Notes: generated from the sequence alone by a model not told the origin. 64,000 nucleotides of DNA from Pedobacter yonginensis (GCF_003173595.1 NZ_QGNZ01000002.1:806001-870000), one strand, 5' to 3'; shown: positions 37,601-46,465, counted from the stretch's first letter. Made by a program: numbers and translations.

Positions 37601-37798
37601 AATTTATTGTCCAAGCTTAAATTTGTAAAGGGAATTAGTGTTGGCTTGACAGGTAGAAATCTCTTGATGTATGCACCTAACTTTCCGCACATTGATCCAG
37701 AAAATAACCTCTTAGGTGTTAGCAATGGGCAGGGAATTGAGTACAATGGCCAGCCTCAAACAAGAACCTACGGTGGGTTTTTGAAATTAACATTTTAG
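34670..37798 (+). CDS. SusC/RagA family TonB-linked outer-membrane protein (pair 2)
   Basis: A 1042-residue transporter with the same layout as pair 1: signal peptide (ending AMAQ), carboxypeptidase D-like sandwich (ITGTVTGKDDGLPLPGVSVKIKG), plug (LTEVIVTALGQKRE, PLWVVDGIPIDNG, SVTILKGPAAAVLYGSRAVAG) and a long barrel finishing TYGGFLKLTF. It is paired with the SusD-like gene 17 bases downstream. Its coding sequence is clearly diverged from the other two channels after the first 29 bases. Substrate unknown. A long minus-strand frame over its 5' end is a shadow. Confidence 0.95.
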   Translation: MKKLLQSLFILLFIAGSAMAQDRTITGTVTGKDDGLPLPGVSVKIKGATGGTTTGADGKYSIRISSNATSLEFSSVGYTSITKNISSSSVVNVALETDSKSLTEVIVTALGQKRETKSLGYGVTTVKNSELTAGRSSNVVNALAGKVAGVKILSSGGATGSSANINIRQATTFTGSNQPLWVVDGIPIDNGGGSQSVNTGSTNSNRGIDLNQDDIESVTILKGPAAAVLYGSRAVAGAVIVTTKKGSKGQTGKVELSSNYNYLEVNRLPSYQNEYSQGTNGLYDSFSQMSWGAKIAGQTVTNYLGNAETLTAYPDNVKDIFKGGYNLQNNVSFSGGTDKTAYYFNYGNFKENGYLENNTLAKNNFTVNASTELSKKLTLSASVQYIRNNSVGTPTGNQRSNPLFDGMTLPRTYNLDNYPFETVSGLNNIPTSRVNNSGYTYYNILGTDNPLWSIKYVLFKQKIDRVIGNAGLDYKIADWLSANYKIGIDQYTNVSKTINEKSANNNQSASRTGSIIDNTTNRREVSSYFNLVANKKFLKDFGARFLLGNEINYRRLDELQVTGNGIQVAHNYNISNTLTYVPAQAVTEQSLVGVYADLSLDYKSFAYLSFTGRRDVSSTFAPDKRSYFYPKVDATFIVTEAFPQLKQNDIVNYLKIRANYAKVGREAPVYSTGTYYNTVNPSDGFGPNLIFPFNGVNGQTYANAAGNINIKPEFTASKEIGIEGRFLKDRLSIDIAYYSTKSTDIIFSVPSAPSSGYTSTLLNAGTLKAHGIELLVSGVPLKTRDFIWDLSVNFTKGRNEVVELAPGVPFIGNGGFTNPQGRIVTGYQYGTLFGQVFKKLNGKDVVDANGRLSSGQINTAELQPIGDPNPKWTGGVNSTFTYKGLSLSLFADVRYGGDIYSRTITDLRRYGVAAETADRNRLYIHNAVYADGTANNTLITAEQYYSDLYSSAAQEYAVFDGSWIRLREATLSYRIPNNLLSKLKFVKGISVGLTGRNLLMYAPNFPHIDPENNLLGVSNGQGIEYNGQPQTRTYGGFLKLTF

Positions 37799-37815
37799 TA
37801 GTAGGAGATATAGAC

Positions 37816-39291
37816 ATGAAAATTAATATAAAAGAAATAGTTCTCGGAGTTGCATTAATTATTATAGGGCTCAGCTCGTGCAAGAAATTCGTCGACATTA
37901 ATGATAACCCTACTAGGTTAAAAGATCCAGATGCAAGCTTAATTTTGCCCTCCGCTCAAGGGAACCTGGGTTTCACTATGGGGTCTGACATTCATCGTTT
38001 TACCTCTTTATGGGTTCAGCAGTTTGCCGCTCAGGGGGGTGGCGCTGCACAGCCAACTCAATATGATAAGTATGCGGTAGGTGAAGGCGACATAAATAAC
38101 ACCTGGGCTTCAACCTTCGCCGGAACATTGACAGACCTACAGAAGGTAATTGTAAAAACTAAAGCAACAAGTCCAAAGTATGCCGGCGTTGCAGAAATTT
38201 TGAAAGCATATGTATATCAAACTCATGTAGATGCTTATGGAGATCTTCCATACTCAGAGGCAATAAGTTATGAAACAAACCTGAAGCCTACGTTTGATGG
38301 ATCTTCATCTATATACGATAATGTATTAAACCTAATCGACGAGGGCATTGCAGATATCAAAAAAGCATCGCTACTCACGCCTTCAAGTGATGATTTGTAT
38401 TACGGAGGAGATATGGATAAATGGGAGCGTTTTGGTAATGCATTGAAATTAAGAATGTACATTCATTATTTCTCTACCAATGCAACGGTTGCTGATGTAG
38501 CTAAGGGGAAGGCAGGAATCCTAGCGGTTCTGGCTACCAATAAGTTATTAAGAGCAAACAGTGATAATTTTCAAATGCGATTTTTAACTTCTGCGAATCA
38601 AACCAATCCAATTCATCAGTTCGAAGGATCAAGGCCCAATCAGTTTTTCCCAAGTAAAACGTTAGTTGACATCATGAATAGCAAAAATGATAGCAGGAGA
38701 AATTCATTTTTCACTTTACAAGGCGGTGTTTATGTTGGAGCCACAAATGGTATCGGTGATGTAACCATTAGTACGGCATTCTCTCGCATGAGTACATATT
38801 TAAGAGGGAGGCTCTCGTCAGGTGCCTATTCTGGTGAAGCTCCTATTAGAATGTTAACTTTTGCCGAACAGAATCAAATATTGGCAGAATATTATGCTAG
38901 GACAAATGGTGGGAACGATTTAGTGACCGCAGATATTTATTTCAAAGCAGGGATTACTGCTTCATTCGCTGCTGCGGCAGAGTTTTCAGACGCAACAGAA
39001 GCATTAGCCGTGTCAAGTGGTTTGGCCTCATACTTGGCATCAGCCAATGGAACAGTTACTACTGGAAATGCACTTCAAAAAATTATTGAAGAAAAATTTG
39101 TGTCAAATTATGGTGTAGCAATCGAGCCATGGTCTGATTGGAGAAGAACAGGTTATCCAGCAATATCTCCTGTAACTCCAGCCACGGCTATTCCACGTAT
39201 ATTGCCATACTCATTTAATGAAAGAAGCTATAATCCTAATACACCAGCCCGACCATCAGTATTTGTAAAATCTGTATTCTGGGATAAATAA
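37816..39291 (+). CDS. SusD/RagB family nutrient-binding lipoprotein (pair 2)
   Basis: A 491-residue lipoprotein with Cys22 in LSSCKKF and the SusD-like_2 opening FVDINDNPTRLKDPD. Later conserved patches are YVYQTHVDAYGDLPYSEAI, WERFGNALKLRMY and AIEPWSDWRRTGYP. It partners the SusC-like channel encoded just upstream. Eight bases downstream begins a small lipoprotein gene, which makes a three-gene unit ended by a terminator at 39752. Ligand unknown. Confidence 0.94.
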   Translation: MKINIKEIVLGVALIIIGLSSCKKFVDINDNPTRLKDPDASLILPSAQGNLGFTMGSDIHRFTSLWVQQFAAQGGGAAQPTQYDKYAVGEGDINNTWASTFAGTLTDLQKVIVKTKATSPKYAGVAEILKAYVYQTHVDAYGDLPYSEAISYETNLKPTFDGSSSIYDNVLNLIDEGIADIKKASLLTPSSDDLYYGGDMDKWERFGNALKLRMYIHYFSTNATVADVAKGKAGILAVLATNKLLRANSDNFQMRFLTSANQTNPIHQFEGSRPNQFFPSKTLVDIMNSKNDSRRNSFFTLQGGVYVGATNGIGDVTISTAFSRMSTYLRGRLSSGAYSGEAPIRMLTFAEQNQILAEYYARTNGGNDLVTADIYFKAGITASFAAAAEFSDATEALAVSSGLASYLASANGTVTTGNALQKIIEEKFVSNYGVAIEPWSDWRRTGYPAISPVTPATAIPRILPYSFNERSYNPNTPARPSVFVKSVFWDK

Positions 39292-39299
39292 TCATAACC

Positions 39300-39749
39300 A
39301 TGAAAAGAATTTTAATCATATTATTTGCATCAGTACTAAGCTTAGCCTCATGCAAAAAAGATCCAAAACAGCCAGAAACTCTTGATGCGCCCGCCACAAT
39401 CATTTTTGACGGTTATGCAAGCACAACAAGTGGCACGTACTCAACTTATGCTGCATCTACACCAACAGTCAAAGGCACAGGATCCGTTAACATTGTCCTT
39501 ACATACACGGGAGATGTGAGGACACTCACATTTACTACACTAACGGGTAGTGTCGTAAACACCCTGGGAACGGCTAATGTAAGTGGGGGAAGTTATACTT
39601 TTACTAGATTGGTGAAAGATTTGAGGGGGGCTACCGATGCACCGCTCCCCACCTCTGGTACAAGCGGATCAGTTGTTTTAACAGTTTCCGCTACTTTAGG
39701 TGATGGGCAAGTGTTAAAGCGATTTTTTACGATAAACATCACAGGATAG
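39300..39749 (+). CDS. small surface lipoprotein of SusC/D pair 2
   Basis: A 149-residue lipoprotein (Cys18, LASCKKD) with a beta-sandwich-like mature part (TIIFDGYASTTSGTYSTY onward). It is the third gene of the pair 2 unit. Extra lipoproteins at this place in SusC/D loci often act as additional surface ligand-binding proteins (SGBP), which is the best inference. No domain can be named. The start ATG is eight bases after the SusD stop. Confidence 0.75.
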   Translation: MKRILIILFASVLSLASCKKDPKQPETLDAPATIIFDGYASTTSGTYSTYAASTPTVKGTGSVNIVLTYTGDVRTLTFTTLTGSVVNTLGTANVSGGSYTFTRLVKDLRGATDAPLPTSGTSGSVVLTVSATLGDGQVLKRFFTINITG

Positions 39750-39751
39750 TT

Positions 39752-39785
39752 AAAAAAAGGCTGAGAATTTTCTCAGCCTTTTTTT
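39752..39785 (+). terminator. intrinsic terminator after SusC/D pair 2
   Basis: A 15-bp perfect stem (AAAAAAAGGCTGAGA with TCTCAGCCTTTTTTT) with a 4-base loop, two bases after the lipoprotein stop codon. Both arms carry A or T runs, so it could work in either direction. Confidence 0.92.
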
Positions 39786-40296
39786 ATTCAGAGTTGTCAA
39801 GTCCGGAAATGGCAATACAGAAAAATAATGTCATTAATTCAAAAAAAATAAATCAGCTAATAATTATAGCTCAAGTCAATCCTTAAAGTTTTATCTATAA
39901 AATTTGCCAATAAAGCCCACGTTTATCTAAAACGTCAAGGTTCTGCTAAATATTTAACCAATTAATCAAAATATTAAACTCGGTTAGCTTTTTATGCGAG
40001 TGATACTTGGTGTATTTGCGTCAATCCCCATCAACTTATTCTTTAGTTTGAATTATTGCTGGATTTGCTCCCATCCTTTACTTTAATTAGCTCTTTTAAC
40101 AAAAATAACAGTAGTCAAGAGAGTAAAACTATTAATTTAGTTGATTTTAACAAGCTGTTTTATCAAAAAACTATAATAATTTTTACACTATCTATATTTT
40201 TTGATCATTTTTTGTTCAAGTAAATTTGTATTTCATAAAATTAACAGTAGTTTAGTGACTAGATAATTAAATCAACCCTAACTAAACTAAATTTTT
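39786..40296. other. 511-base intergenic region upstream of SusC/D pair 3
   Basis: AT-rich with no gene. The only recognisable element is the promoter near 40200-40228. The last bases before the ATG (AACTAAACTAAATTTTT) resemble the leader of pair 2 (AACTAAACTAAACTTAATTTTT at 34648), suggesting a conserved 5' untranslated region. Confidence 0.5.
40200..40228 (+). promoter_or_regulatory. promoter of Bacteroidota type for third susC-like gene
   Basis: A -33 TTTG (40200-40203) and a -7 TAAATTTG (40221-40228) are separated by 17 bases, near the spacing reported for Bacteroides promoters. The start codon is 69 bases further on, close to the distance seen for the first susC-like gene. Confidence 0.6.
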
Positions 40297-43200
40297 ATGA
40301 AAAAACTTCTACAAAGTTTGTTCATTCTGGTGTTTTTTGCGTTCGGCGCAATGGCTCAAGAAAGAACAATTACTGGTACAGTTACATCCCAAGAAGATGG
40401 CCTCCCGGTACCCGGTGCAACTGTAAGGGTAAAGGAAATCCCCAACCTAGGAACCCAAACCGGAGCAAACGGAAAATTCTCTCTCCGTGTTCCAGCAAAT
40501 GCAAAAACCTTAGTAATCACCTTCTTAAGTTACGAAACAAAAGAATTTGCGATTCCGAGTAACAACGTTTTAAATGCTGTTTTAAGCTCAGATTCTAGAT
40601 CTTTAAATGAAGTTGTGGTTACCGGTTACGGTACCCAATCTAAAAAAGAACTTACAGGTGCAGTTTCTAGTATCACTGGAGAAAAAATCCAAAATTTGCC
40701 AGTACAAACTTTCGATAAAGCAATGCAAGGTCGTGCGGCAGGTGTGCAAGTAACTACCAATAGTGGACAACCAGGTTCTGGAATCTCTGTCCGCGTAAGG
40801 GGTGTAGGTACAATCAATGGTAGTGCAGAACCACTTTACATTATTGATGGTGTTCAAGTTAACGCAGGTGGTCTATCTACGGCAACAACTCAGAACGTAT
40901 TGGGCGCAATTAACCCTAACGACATCGAGTCTATTCAGATTTTGAAAGATGCGGCAACCGCAGGTATCTACGGATCGCAAGCAGCCAATGGTGTTGTAGT
41001 TGTTACTACAAAACGTGGTAAACAAGGCAAAACAGCTGTTAAACTTTCGGTTCAACAAGGGGTAAACTCTCAAATTAATCCTTACGAACTATTGAATTCT
41101 CAACAATATTATGAATTGAGAAGAGAAGCAGTAGTAAATAGAGCATTACGCTTAGGAAACCCTGTTGCAACAGCGGTAACCAATTTTAACACCGCATCAT
41201 TTGGATCGGCAACAGTTGATCCTACAGCTTTAACCACAACAGATTGGTATAACGAAGTTTTCCGCGATGCAAATTTCGGAGAATATAACCTTTCTTTTAG
41301 TGGTGGTAATGAAAAAACAAAATTCTTCATCTCTACAAACTTTAACAATACAGACGGGGTAGCTATTGCTTCAGACTATAAAAAAGGTGGAATTAGAGGT
41401 AATATCGACAATCAAATCAGCGATAAGCTTTCATTGGAAGCAAACCTAAGCTTAACCTATACCAAATCTGGTGGGCCAAGCACTAACGCTGGATTTTTTA
41501 CCAATACCCCTTTTACAGGTGCATTGTACATCCCGCCTTACAACACGGTTTACTTACCTGATGGAAGTTATCGTAATGGTGCAAACTTACGTAATGCACA
41601 AAACGTAAACATCATTCAGCATTTGAATGAGGAATTGAGAAGTACAAAATCTATACAATCCATTAGTAATGTGGCCTTAAACTATAAACCAATACCAGGT
41701 TTAACATTAAGAGCCTTTGGAGGTATTGATTTTGCAGATGCGGCCAATTATAACTATAGACCGACTACAATTCCTATTTATGCACCAACAGGAGGATCTG
41801 GAAGTGAGAACTCGTTAAGAAATTTCAACTTCAATACAAGTGCAACAGCTTCGTATGCTAAATCTATCAATAACGATCACAACTTCTCTGTATTAGGTGG
41901 ATTTGAATATAGATCAGCTACACAAGAGCAATTAGGTGCTTCGGCACAAGGTTTTCCAAGTCCGTTGTTTGTTTTGATTAGCAGTGCTTCTACTCCACTT
42001 ACAACAACTTCAACCTTTACTCAGTACAAAATTGCCAGTTTAATCGGAAGCTTGAAATACGATTATAAGAGCAAGTACCTGTTTTCAGGTAGCTTACGTT
42101 ATGACGGATCATCAAGATTTGGTAACGATTACAAATTCGGATTATTCGGTGGTGTATCAGGTGGATGGAGAATTTCTCAAGAAGAATTCTTGAAAGATTC
42201 AAAAATCGTTAGCGAACTAAAACTTAGGGGAAGTTTTGGAGTTGTAGGTACGCAACCAACTACCGATTTCGGTGCATTAGCCCTTTATGGTTCACCAGGC
42301 TCAACAGGTGCTTACAATGGTGGTGGTAGTATCCGCCCAACACAGTTGGCAAACCCAGAGTTAACTTGGGAGCAAACACAACAAACAGGTATTGGATTGG
42401 ATTTCGGATTCTTAAACAATAGAATTACTGGTGCAATCGATATCTATAAGAAAAAAACTACTAAACTATTATTAGATAGAGCTTTACCAAGTAACAGCGG
42501 TTTCACCTCTATTAGAGAAAATGGTGGTAGATTAGATGGAAAGGGCTTAGATTTCGAGTTAACTACCGTGAATTTAGACTTGCCAAATGGTTTCAAATGG
42601 ACCACAACGTTTAACATCGCTTTCTTCAAAAACAAACTTATCGAGCTTAACAACGGTGCTACAAGAATTGGAAACACTCAAATCGTAGGTTATCCAACAA
42701 ACATCTTATATACATTCAAATATGCTGGTGTTAACCCTGCTGATGGTAGACCAATGTATTATGATAAGAATGAAAACTTAACTTACGTACCTGTTGCAGG
42801 TGTTAATGCTGATGATAGAATTATCGGTTACGGAAATCCAAAATCATTTGGTGGTTTCGGTAACACATTCTCTTTCAAAGGATTTAGCTTAGATGTGTTG
42901 TTCCAGTATCAGTACGGAAACTCAAGTTACCTACAAACAGCACAAATACTTGAGGCATCTGGTATGTCAATCGAAAACCAAGTGACTAGTCAATTGGGTA
43001 GATGGACAGTTCCAGGTCAAATTACAAGTGTTCCAAGAGCTTATGATGGTTATACTGAACCAGGTGGTTATGATCCAACGAACTTATCTTCTAGATATAT
43101 TCAAGAAGCATCATACATTCGCTTGAAGCAAGTTAACTTAAGCTATAGATTACCAAGTTCTTTAGTTTCCAAAATTGGATTACAAGGTGTTAACGTGTTT

Positions 43201-43326
43201 TTACAAGGCCTAAATCTTGCAACAATTACGAACTACAGAGGAGAAGATCCTGAGAATACAGGAAACAATTTAAATGGTTACCCTCAACCAAAAACTATTT
43301 CTGGTGGTATAACGATTGATTTATAA
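40297..43326 (+). CDS. SusC/RagA family TonB-linked outer-membrane protein (pair 3)
   Basis: A 1009-residue TonB-dependent transporter. Signal peptide (ending AMAQ), carboxypeptidase D-like domain (ITGTVTSQEDGLPVPGATVRVK), plug (LNEVVVTGYGTQSKKELTGAVSS, VRGVGTINGSAEPLYIIDGVQ, SIQILKDAATAGIYGSQAANGVVVVTTKRGK) and barrel. It belongs to a different subgroup from pairs 1 and 2: its plug has the VTGYGTQ/KELTGAV form common in polysaccharide and glycan loci. It is followed eight bases later by its SusD partner. Substrate unknown. Confidence 0.95.
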   Translation: MKKLLQSLFILVFFAFGAMAQERTITGTVTSQEDGLPVPGATVRVKEIPNLGTQTGANGKFSLRVPANAKTLVITFLSYETKEFAIPSNNVLNAVLSSDSRSLNEVVVTGYGTQSKKELTGAVSSITGEKIQNLPVQTFDKAMQGRAAGVQVTTNSGQPGSGISVRVRGVGTINGSAEPLYIIDGVQVNAGGLSTATTQNVLGAINPNDIESIQILKDAATAGIYGSQAANGVVVVTTKRGKQGKTAVKLSVQQGVNSQINPYELLNSQQYYELRREAVVNRALRLGNPVATAVTNFNTASFGSATVDPTALTTTDWYNEVFRDANFGEYNLSFSGGNEKTKFFISTNFNNTDGVAIASDYKKGGIRGNIDNQISDKLSLEANLSLTYTKSGGPSTNAGFFTNTPFTGALYIPPYNTVYLPDGSYRNGANLRNAQNVNIIQHLNEELRSTKSIQSISNVALNYKPIPGLTLRAFGGIDFADAANYNYRPTTIPIYAPTGGSGSENSLRNFNFNTSATASYAKSINNDHNFSVLGGFEYRSATQEQLGASAQGFPSPLFVLISSASTPLTTTSTFTQYKIASLIGSLKYDYKSKYLFSGSLRYDGSSRFGNDYKFGLFGGVSGGWRISQEEFLKDSKIVSELKLRGSFGVVGTQPTTDFGALALYGSPGSTGAYNGGGSIRPTQLANPELTWEQTQQTGIGLDFGFLNNRITGAIDIYKKKTTKLLLDRALPSNSGFTSIRENGGRLDGKGLDFELTTVNLDLPNGFKWTTTFNIAFFKNKLIELNNGATRIGNTQIVGYPTNILYTFKYAGVNPADGRPMYYDKNENLTYVPVAGVNADDRIIGYGNPKSFGGFGNTFSFKGFSLDVLFQYQYGNSSYLQTAQILEASGMSIENQVTSQLGRWTVPGQITSVPRAYDGYTEPGGYDPTNLSSRYIQEASYIRLKQVNLSYRLPSSLVSKIGLQGVNVFLQGLNLATITNYRGEDPENTGNNLNGYPQPKTISGGITIDL

Positions 43327-43334
43327 GGATTAAC

Positions 43335-44774
43335 ATGAAAAGGAAATTATTAATATTTAGTATATCGCTAGGCTTATTTTTAAGCTCATGCGAAAAAATG
43401 GTCCAGGTTGAACCAAAGAACTCCGTATCGGCAAACGTTGCATTAGGAACGATATCTGGATACGAATCGCTCCTAAATTCTGCTTATGTAAGATTTATAG
43501 CCTTTACCTATTATGGAAGAGATTTTGTATTGCTTCCAGATGTAATGTCTGATAACTTATATACCGAATTGAGCGTTGCCAACGGTAGGTATATTTCTCA
43601 AAACAGTAATCAAATTAACGCACACATGAACTTGTGGACAAACAGTTATCTGATTATTAACGAGGTGAATACCATTCTTGATAACATCGACAAATTAACA
43701 GACCCTAGGGTGAGTCAAATTAAAGCCGAAGCTTATTCTTTAAGAGCATTAGCTTACTTTGATTTGGCACGTGTTTATGGCTATGAGCCTGTAAATGTGG
43801 CTACTGCCGGAGCAGGATTTGACAAAAGTGTGCCTTTGAGATTAAAATCAACAGCAGTTGTTGCTGATGCTGCTCAATCGCCAAGAGCAACGGTTACTGA
43901 GGTATATAAATCTATCGAAGCAGATTTAAGATCAGCCATTGCTTTATTTGGATCTGGCGCAAGTGCTTCTAGATATAGATTTAACAAAGGTGCTGCTTAT
44001 GGCTTGTTGGGTAAAGTATATATTTATTCTGGAAGATGGGCAGAAGCAGTAACTGAATTGGATAATGCAATGAGCACAACCAATACAGGTGCTAGGTTAG
44101 CTGCTGCGGGCAACTATGTTGCGGCATTTAAAGCGACTCCAAATACAGAATCGTTATTAGAATTTGTAATTAGTCCTACTGCTCAATTATCTGGTGTAGT
44201 TGGGGGTAACGACTCTATGTATTCTTATACGCACCCGAATGGTTATAATGCAATTTCTACTTTCGGTGGACAAACAGCATCAGATGAATTATTCGCCCTA
44301 TTTAATGCTGGCGATGATCGTTTGAATATGTTTTTCAAATTCGGTGGTACATCTGCTAGTCCAGCGCCTTTATTTAACTGGGTTGACAAATACTCTGCTG
44401 CACTTGGTGTTTACACCGATAATGCTAAAGTAATCAGATTTTCAGACTTATTGCTTTTGAAAGCTGAAGCACTTGCAGAACAAACTCAGTATGCAGCAGC
44501 GGCAGCAATTGTTACTCAATTACGTGCCAACAGAAATGCAACTGGTGTTACTGTCCCTACCGACATCAACATCAAAGAATTCATCCAAACTGAAAGAAGA
44601 AGAGAATTATTTTTTGAAGGACAACGTTGGTTTGATTTAAAACGTAGAGCAGTGGGTATTTCTAAACCAGCTAAAACTGGTGTTGCAACACTTGCACCTA
44701 CAGATTTTAGATTGCTTGCACCAATTCCTAATGCTGAGGTATTGTTAGGTATTCAAAAAAACCCAGGTTATTAA
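43335..44774 (+). CDS. SusD/RagB family nutrient-binding lipoprotein (pair 3)
   Basis: A 479-residue lipoprotein with Cys19 in LSSCEKM. The classical SusD/RagB pattern is visible: EPKNSVSANVALGTISGYESLLNSAY at the start, IKAEAYSLRALAYFDLARVYG in the middle and the C-terminal FIQTERRRELFFEGQRWFDLKRR. This is the PF07980-type family, unlike the SusD-like_2 proteins of pairs 1 and 2. It works with the SusC-like channel just upstream and the lipoprotein ten bases downstream. Confidence 0.95.
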   Translation: MKRKLLIFSISLGLFLSSCEKMVQVEPKNSVSANVALGTISGYESLLNSAYVRFIAFTYYGRDFVLLPDVMSDNLYTELSVANGRYISQNSNQINAHMNLWTNSYLIINEVNTILDNIDKLTDPRVSQIKAEAYSLRALAYFDLARVYGYEPVNVATAGAGFDKSVPLRLKSTAVVADAAQSPRATVTEVYKSIEADLRSAIALFGSGASASRYRFNKGAAYGLLGKVYIYSGRWAEAVTELDNAMSTTNTGARLAAAGNYVAAFKATPNTESLLEFVISPTAQLSGVVGGNDSMYSYTHPNGYNAISTFGGQTASDELFALFNAGDDRLNMFFKFGGTSASPAPLFNWVDKYSAALGVYTDNAKVIRFSDLLLLKAEALAEQTQYAAAAAIVTQLRANRNATGVTVPTDINIKEFIQTERRRELFFEGQRWFDLKRRAVGISKPAKTGVATLAPTDFRLLAPIPNAEVLLGIQKNPGY

Positions 44775-44784
44775 CTAAAGAAAA

Positions 44785-45291
44785 ATGATGAAAAGATTAT
44801 TATTATACGGATTGGCATTTGCTTCCATTTGTACGATTTTTACAAGTTGCATGCCAAAGGACGAATTGGTTTACACAGGTCCAACTGTTATCGAATTTAA
44901 AAACCACTTATTGAGTAGGGTTACAGCTAAACAACCTGCAGGTGTAACAGCCAATGCGGTATTAGCCAGAACAGCTAGTGTAAATACGCGCGGTACCGAT
45001 ACAATTTATGTGCAATTAGTAGGTCCACAAAGAACAGCAGCAACAGAAATTGGCTTTAGTGTTGCCACAACAAGCACAGCTGTTGCCGGTACACACTACA
45101 ACTTCAGACCTGCTGGATCTAACAAGGTAACTATACCGGCTAACTCTTCAGTAGGCTATCTTTTAGTAGATATGATTCCTGGATCGGTTACTGGAACAGC
45201 AACTTTCCCATTAGTGTTAACACTAACGGGAAATGGCGATACCTTCCCTAGTGAGAACTATAAAACGTTTACACTAACACTTAGAAATTAA
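44785..45291 (+). CDS. DUF4843-like lipoprotein of SusC/D pair 3
   Basis: A 168-residue lipoprotein (Cys22, FTSC) with a beta-sandwich mature part: TVIEFKNHLLSR, then DTIYVQLVGPQRTAATEIGFSV, AVAGTHYNF and VTIPANSSVGYLLVDMI. This pattern resembles DUF4843/Calx-beta-like proteins that accompany SusC/D pairs. A surface-exposed accessory ligand binder is likely. It closes the unit, with a terminator eight bases after its stop codon. Either of two adjacent ATG codons could be the start. Confidence 0.75.
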   Translation: MMKRLLLYGLAFASICTIFTSCMPKDELVYTGPTVIEFKNHLLSRVTAKQPAGVTANAVLARTASVNTRGTDTIYVQLVGPQRTAATEIGFSVATTSTAVAGTHYNFRPAGSNKVTIPANSSVGYLLVDMIPGSVTGTATFPLVLTLTGNGDTFPSENYKTFTLTLRN

Positions 45292-45299
45292 AATTTAAC

Positions 45300-45333
45300 A
45301 ACTATCCTCCATAATTGGGGGATAGTTTTTTTT
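45300..45333 (+). terminator. intrinsic terminator after SusC/D pair 3
   Basis: An 11-bp stem with one wobble pair (AACTATCCTCC with GGGGGATAGTT), 6-base loop and a run of eight T. It ends three bases ahead of the next start codon at 45337, so that gene's message either begins upstream and reads through or uses this hairpin as its leader. Confidence 0.85.
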
Positions 45334-45336
45334 CTT

Positions 45337-46005
45337 ATGAAATATCTACTGAATCTTTTCCTGGTTTCTGTGTCTTTGTTAAGCGCAACAAATTGTTCTG
45401 CACAATTTTTATCTGATTTTAGAGGGAAGCCTGTGAATGAGCAGAGATATGTACAAGTAACTGGTTCGCCATTTTACGCAAAAAACTTCTTGAAAGGTGA
45501 AGTTGCTTTTTCAAACAAGAACATCAAAAATGTAAAAGGCTATTTAAACTACGATCAGATACAAGGCATTATTCTTTTTAAGCCCAACTTTGAAAATCAA
45601 TCTGCCACCGAAATCATAGATCAAGTAGATAAGTTTACGGTAACTCCAGACAATGGAGTGCCTGTAAATTTCATTTCTTTAGGATCAATCGGACTTGATG
45701 GAGATTCTGGTTTTGCTGAAGAGCTGCTGTCTGGTAAGGTGAAGCTTTTAAAAAGAGTTAAAAAGAAGATCATTGAAACCCAAGTGTATAACTCTGCAAA
45801 TGTAGAGAAAGCAGTTGTTCAAGAAACCAATTATATCTTAGTGAAAGATAACAAGCCGATGGTTCTTAAACAAGATCGAAATAGCTTCTTGTCTGCTTTG
45901 GCTGATAAAGAAGATGCGATAAAAAAGTTTCTTAAAGACCAAAAAGTTAACTTTAAGCAAGATGAAGATGTGGTAAAGTTATTGAACTATTACACAAGCC
46001 TCTAA
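45337..46005 (+). CDS. secreted protein of unknown function
   Basis: A 222-residue protein with a signal peptide (MKYLLNLFLVSVSLLSATNC, cleavage about SA before QFL). The mature part is mixed alpha/beta with a repeated pattern of lysine-rich helices; a WD- or PQQ-type motif is not evident. I do not recognise a family. It starts three bases after the terminator of SusC/D pair 3, on the same strand, so it may belong to that unit by read-through or be independent. No promoter was seen. Confidence 0.7.
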   Translation: MKYLLNLFLVSVSLLSATNCSAQFLSDFRGKPVNEQRYVQVTGSPFYAKNFLKGEVAFSNKNIKNVKGYLNYDQIQGIILFKPNFENQSATEIIDQVDKFTVTPDNGVPVNFISLGSIGLDGDSGFAEELLSGKVKLLKRVKKKIIETQVYNSANVEKAVVQETNYILVKDNKPMVLKQDRNSFLSALADKEDAIKKFLKDQKVNFKQDEDVVKLLNYYTSL

Positions 46006-46057
46006 GCATTTCGATTGCCTAAAACACTTAAATAATAGCCCAATAACATTAAGCTGT

Positions 46058-46465
46058 TTATTTCTTATCTACACTGTATTTCCCTGGGCCGATAAAAATC
46101 AAGCTTAAAAAAACAATGCCCATTTCAATCGCGTGGCTCGCAGCTTGCAAACCCTCTCCATTGTTAAGATGACCAAGCGCAGCAATAGCCATTGTAAATA
46201 CCAATAGGATACAAACCGGACGAAAGAATAAGCCCAAAATTAAAAGAAAGCCTCCAAAAGTTTCGGTAGCGGCAGCCATAAAGCCCCAAAATACGGGCAG
46301 AAAATTGATTCCAACTACCTTCATACTACCACCCAAGCCAGTCCAGCCCTCTGGCCCACCGGCCAATTTTGGAAATCCATGTGTAATAAATAAAATTCCG
46401 ATTCCAATGCGCAATAAGAGCAAGCCTGTATTGCGGTATTTTCCTAAGTTTTCTAAAATAGCCAT
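46058..46465 (-). CDS. DoxX family membrane protein
   Basis: A 135-residue four-helix membrane protein. The DoxX pattern is clear: LLLRIGIGILFITHGFPKLAGG near the start, the middle helices with ETFGGFLLILGLFFRPVCILL and the final helix IEMGIVFLSLIFIGPGKYSVD. DoxX proteins are linked with thiosulfate:quinone oxidoreductase subunits and with redox stress, but most bacterial members have no proven role. It lies one base behind the LD-carboxypeptidase gene, so the two are co-transcribed. Confidence 0.9.
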   Translation of the reverse strand: MAILENLGKYRNTGLLLLRIGIGILFITHGFPKLAGGPEGWTGLGGSMKVVGINFLPVFWGFMAAATETFGGFLLILGLFFRPVCILLVFTMAIAALGHLNNGEGLQAASHAIEMGIVFLSLIFIGPGKYSVDKK

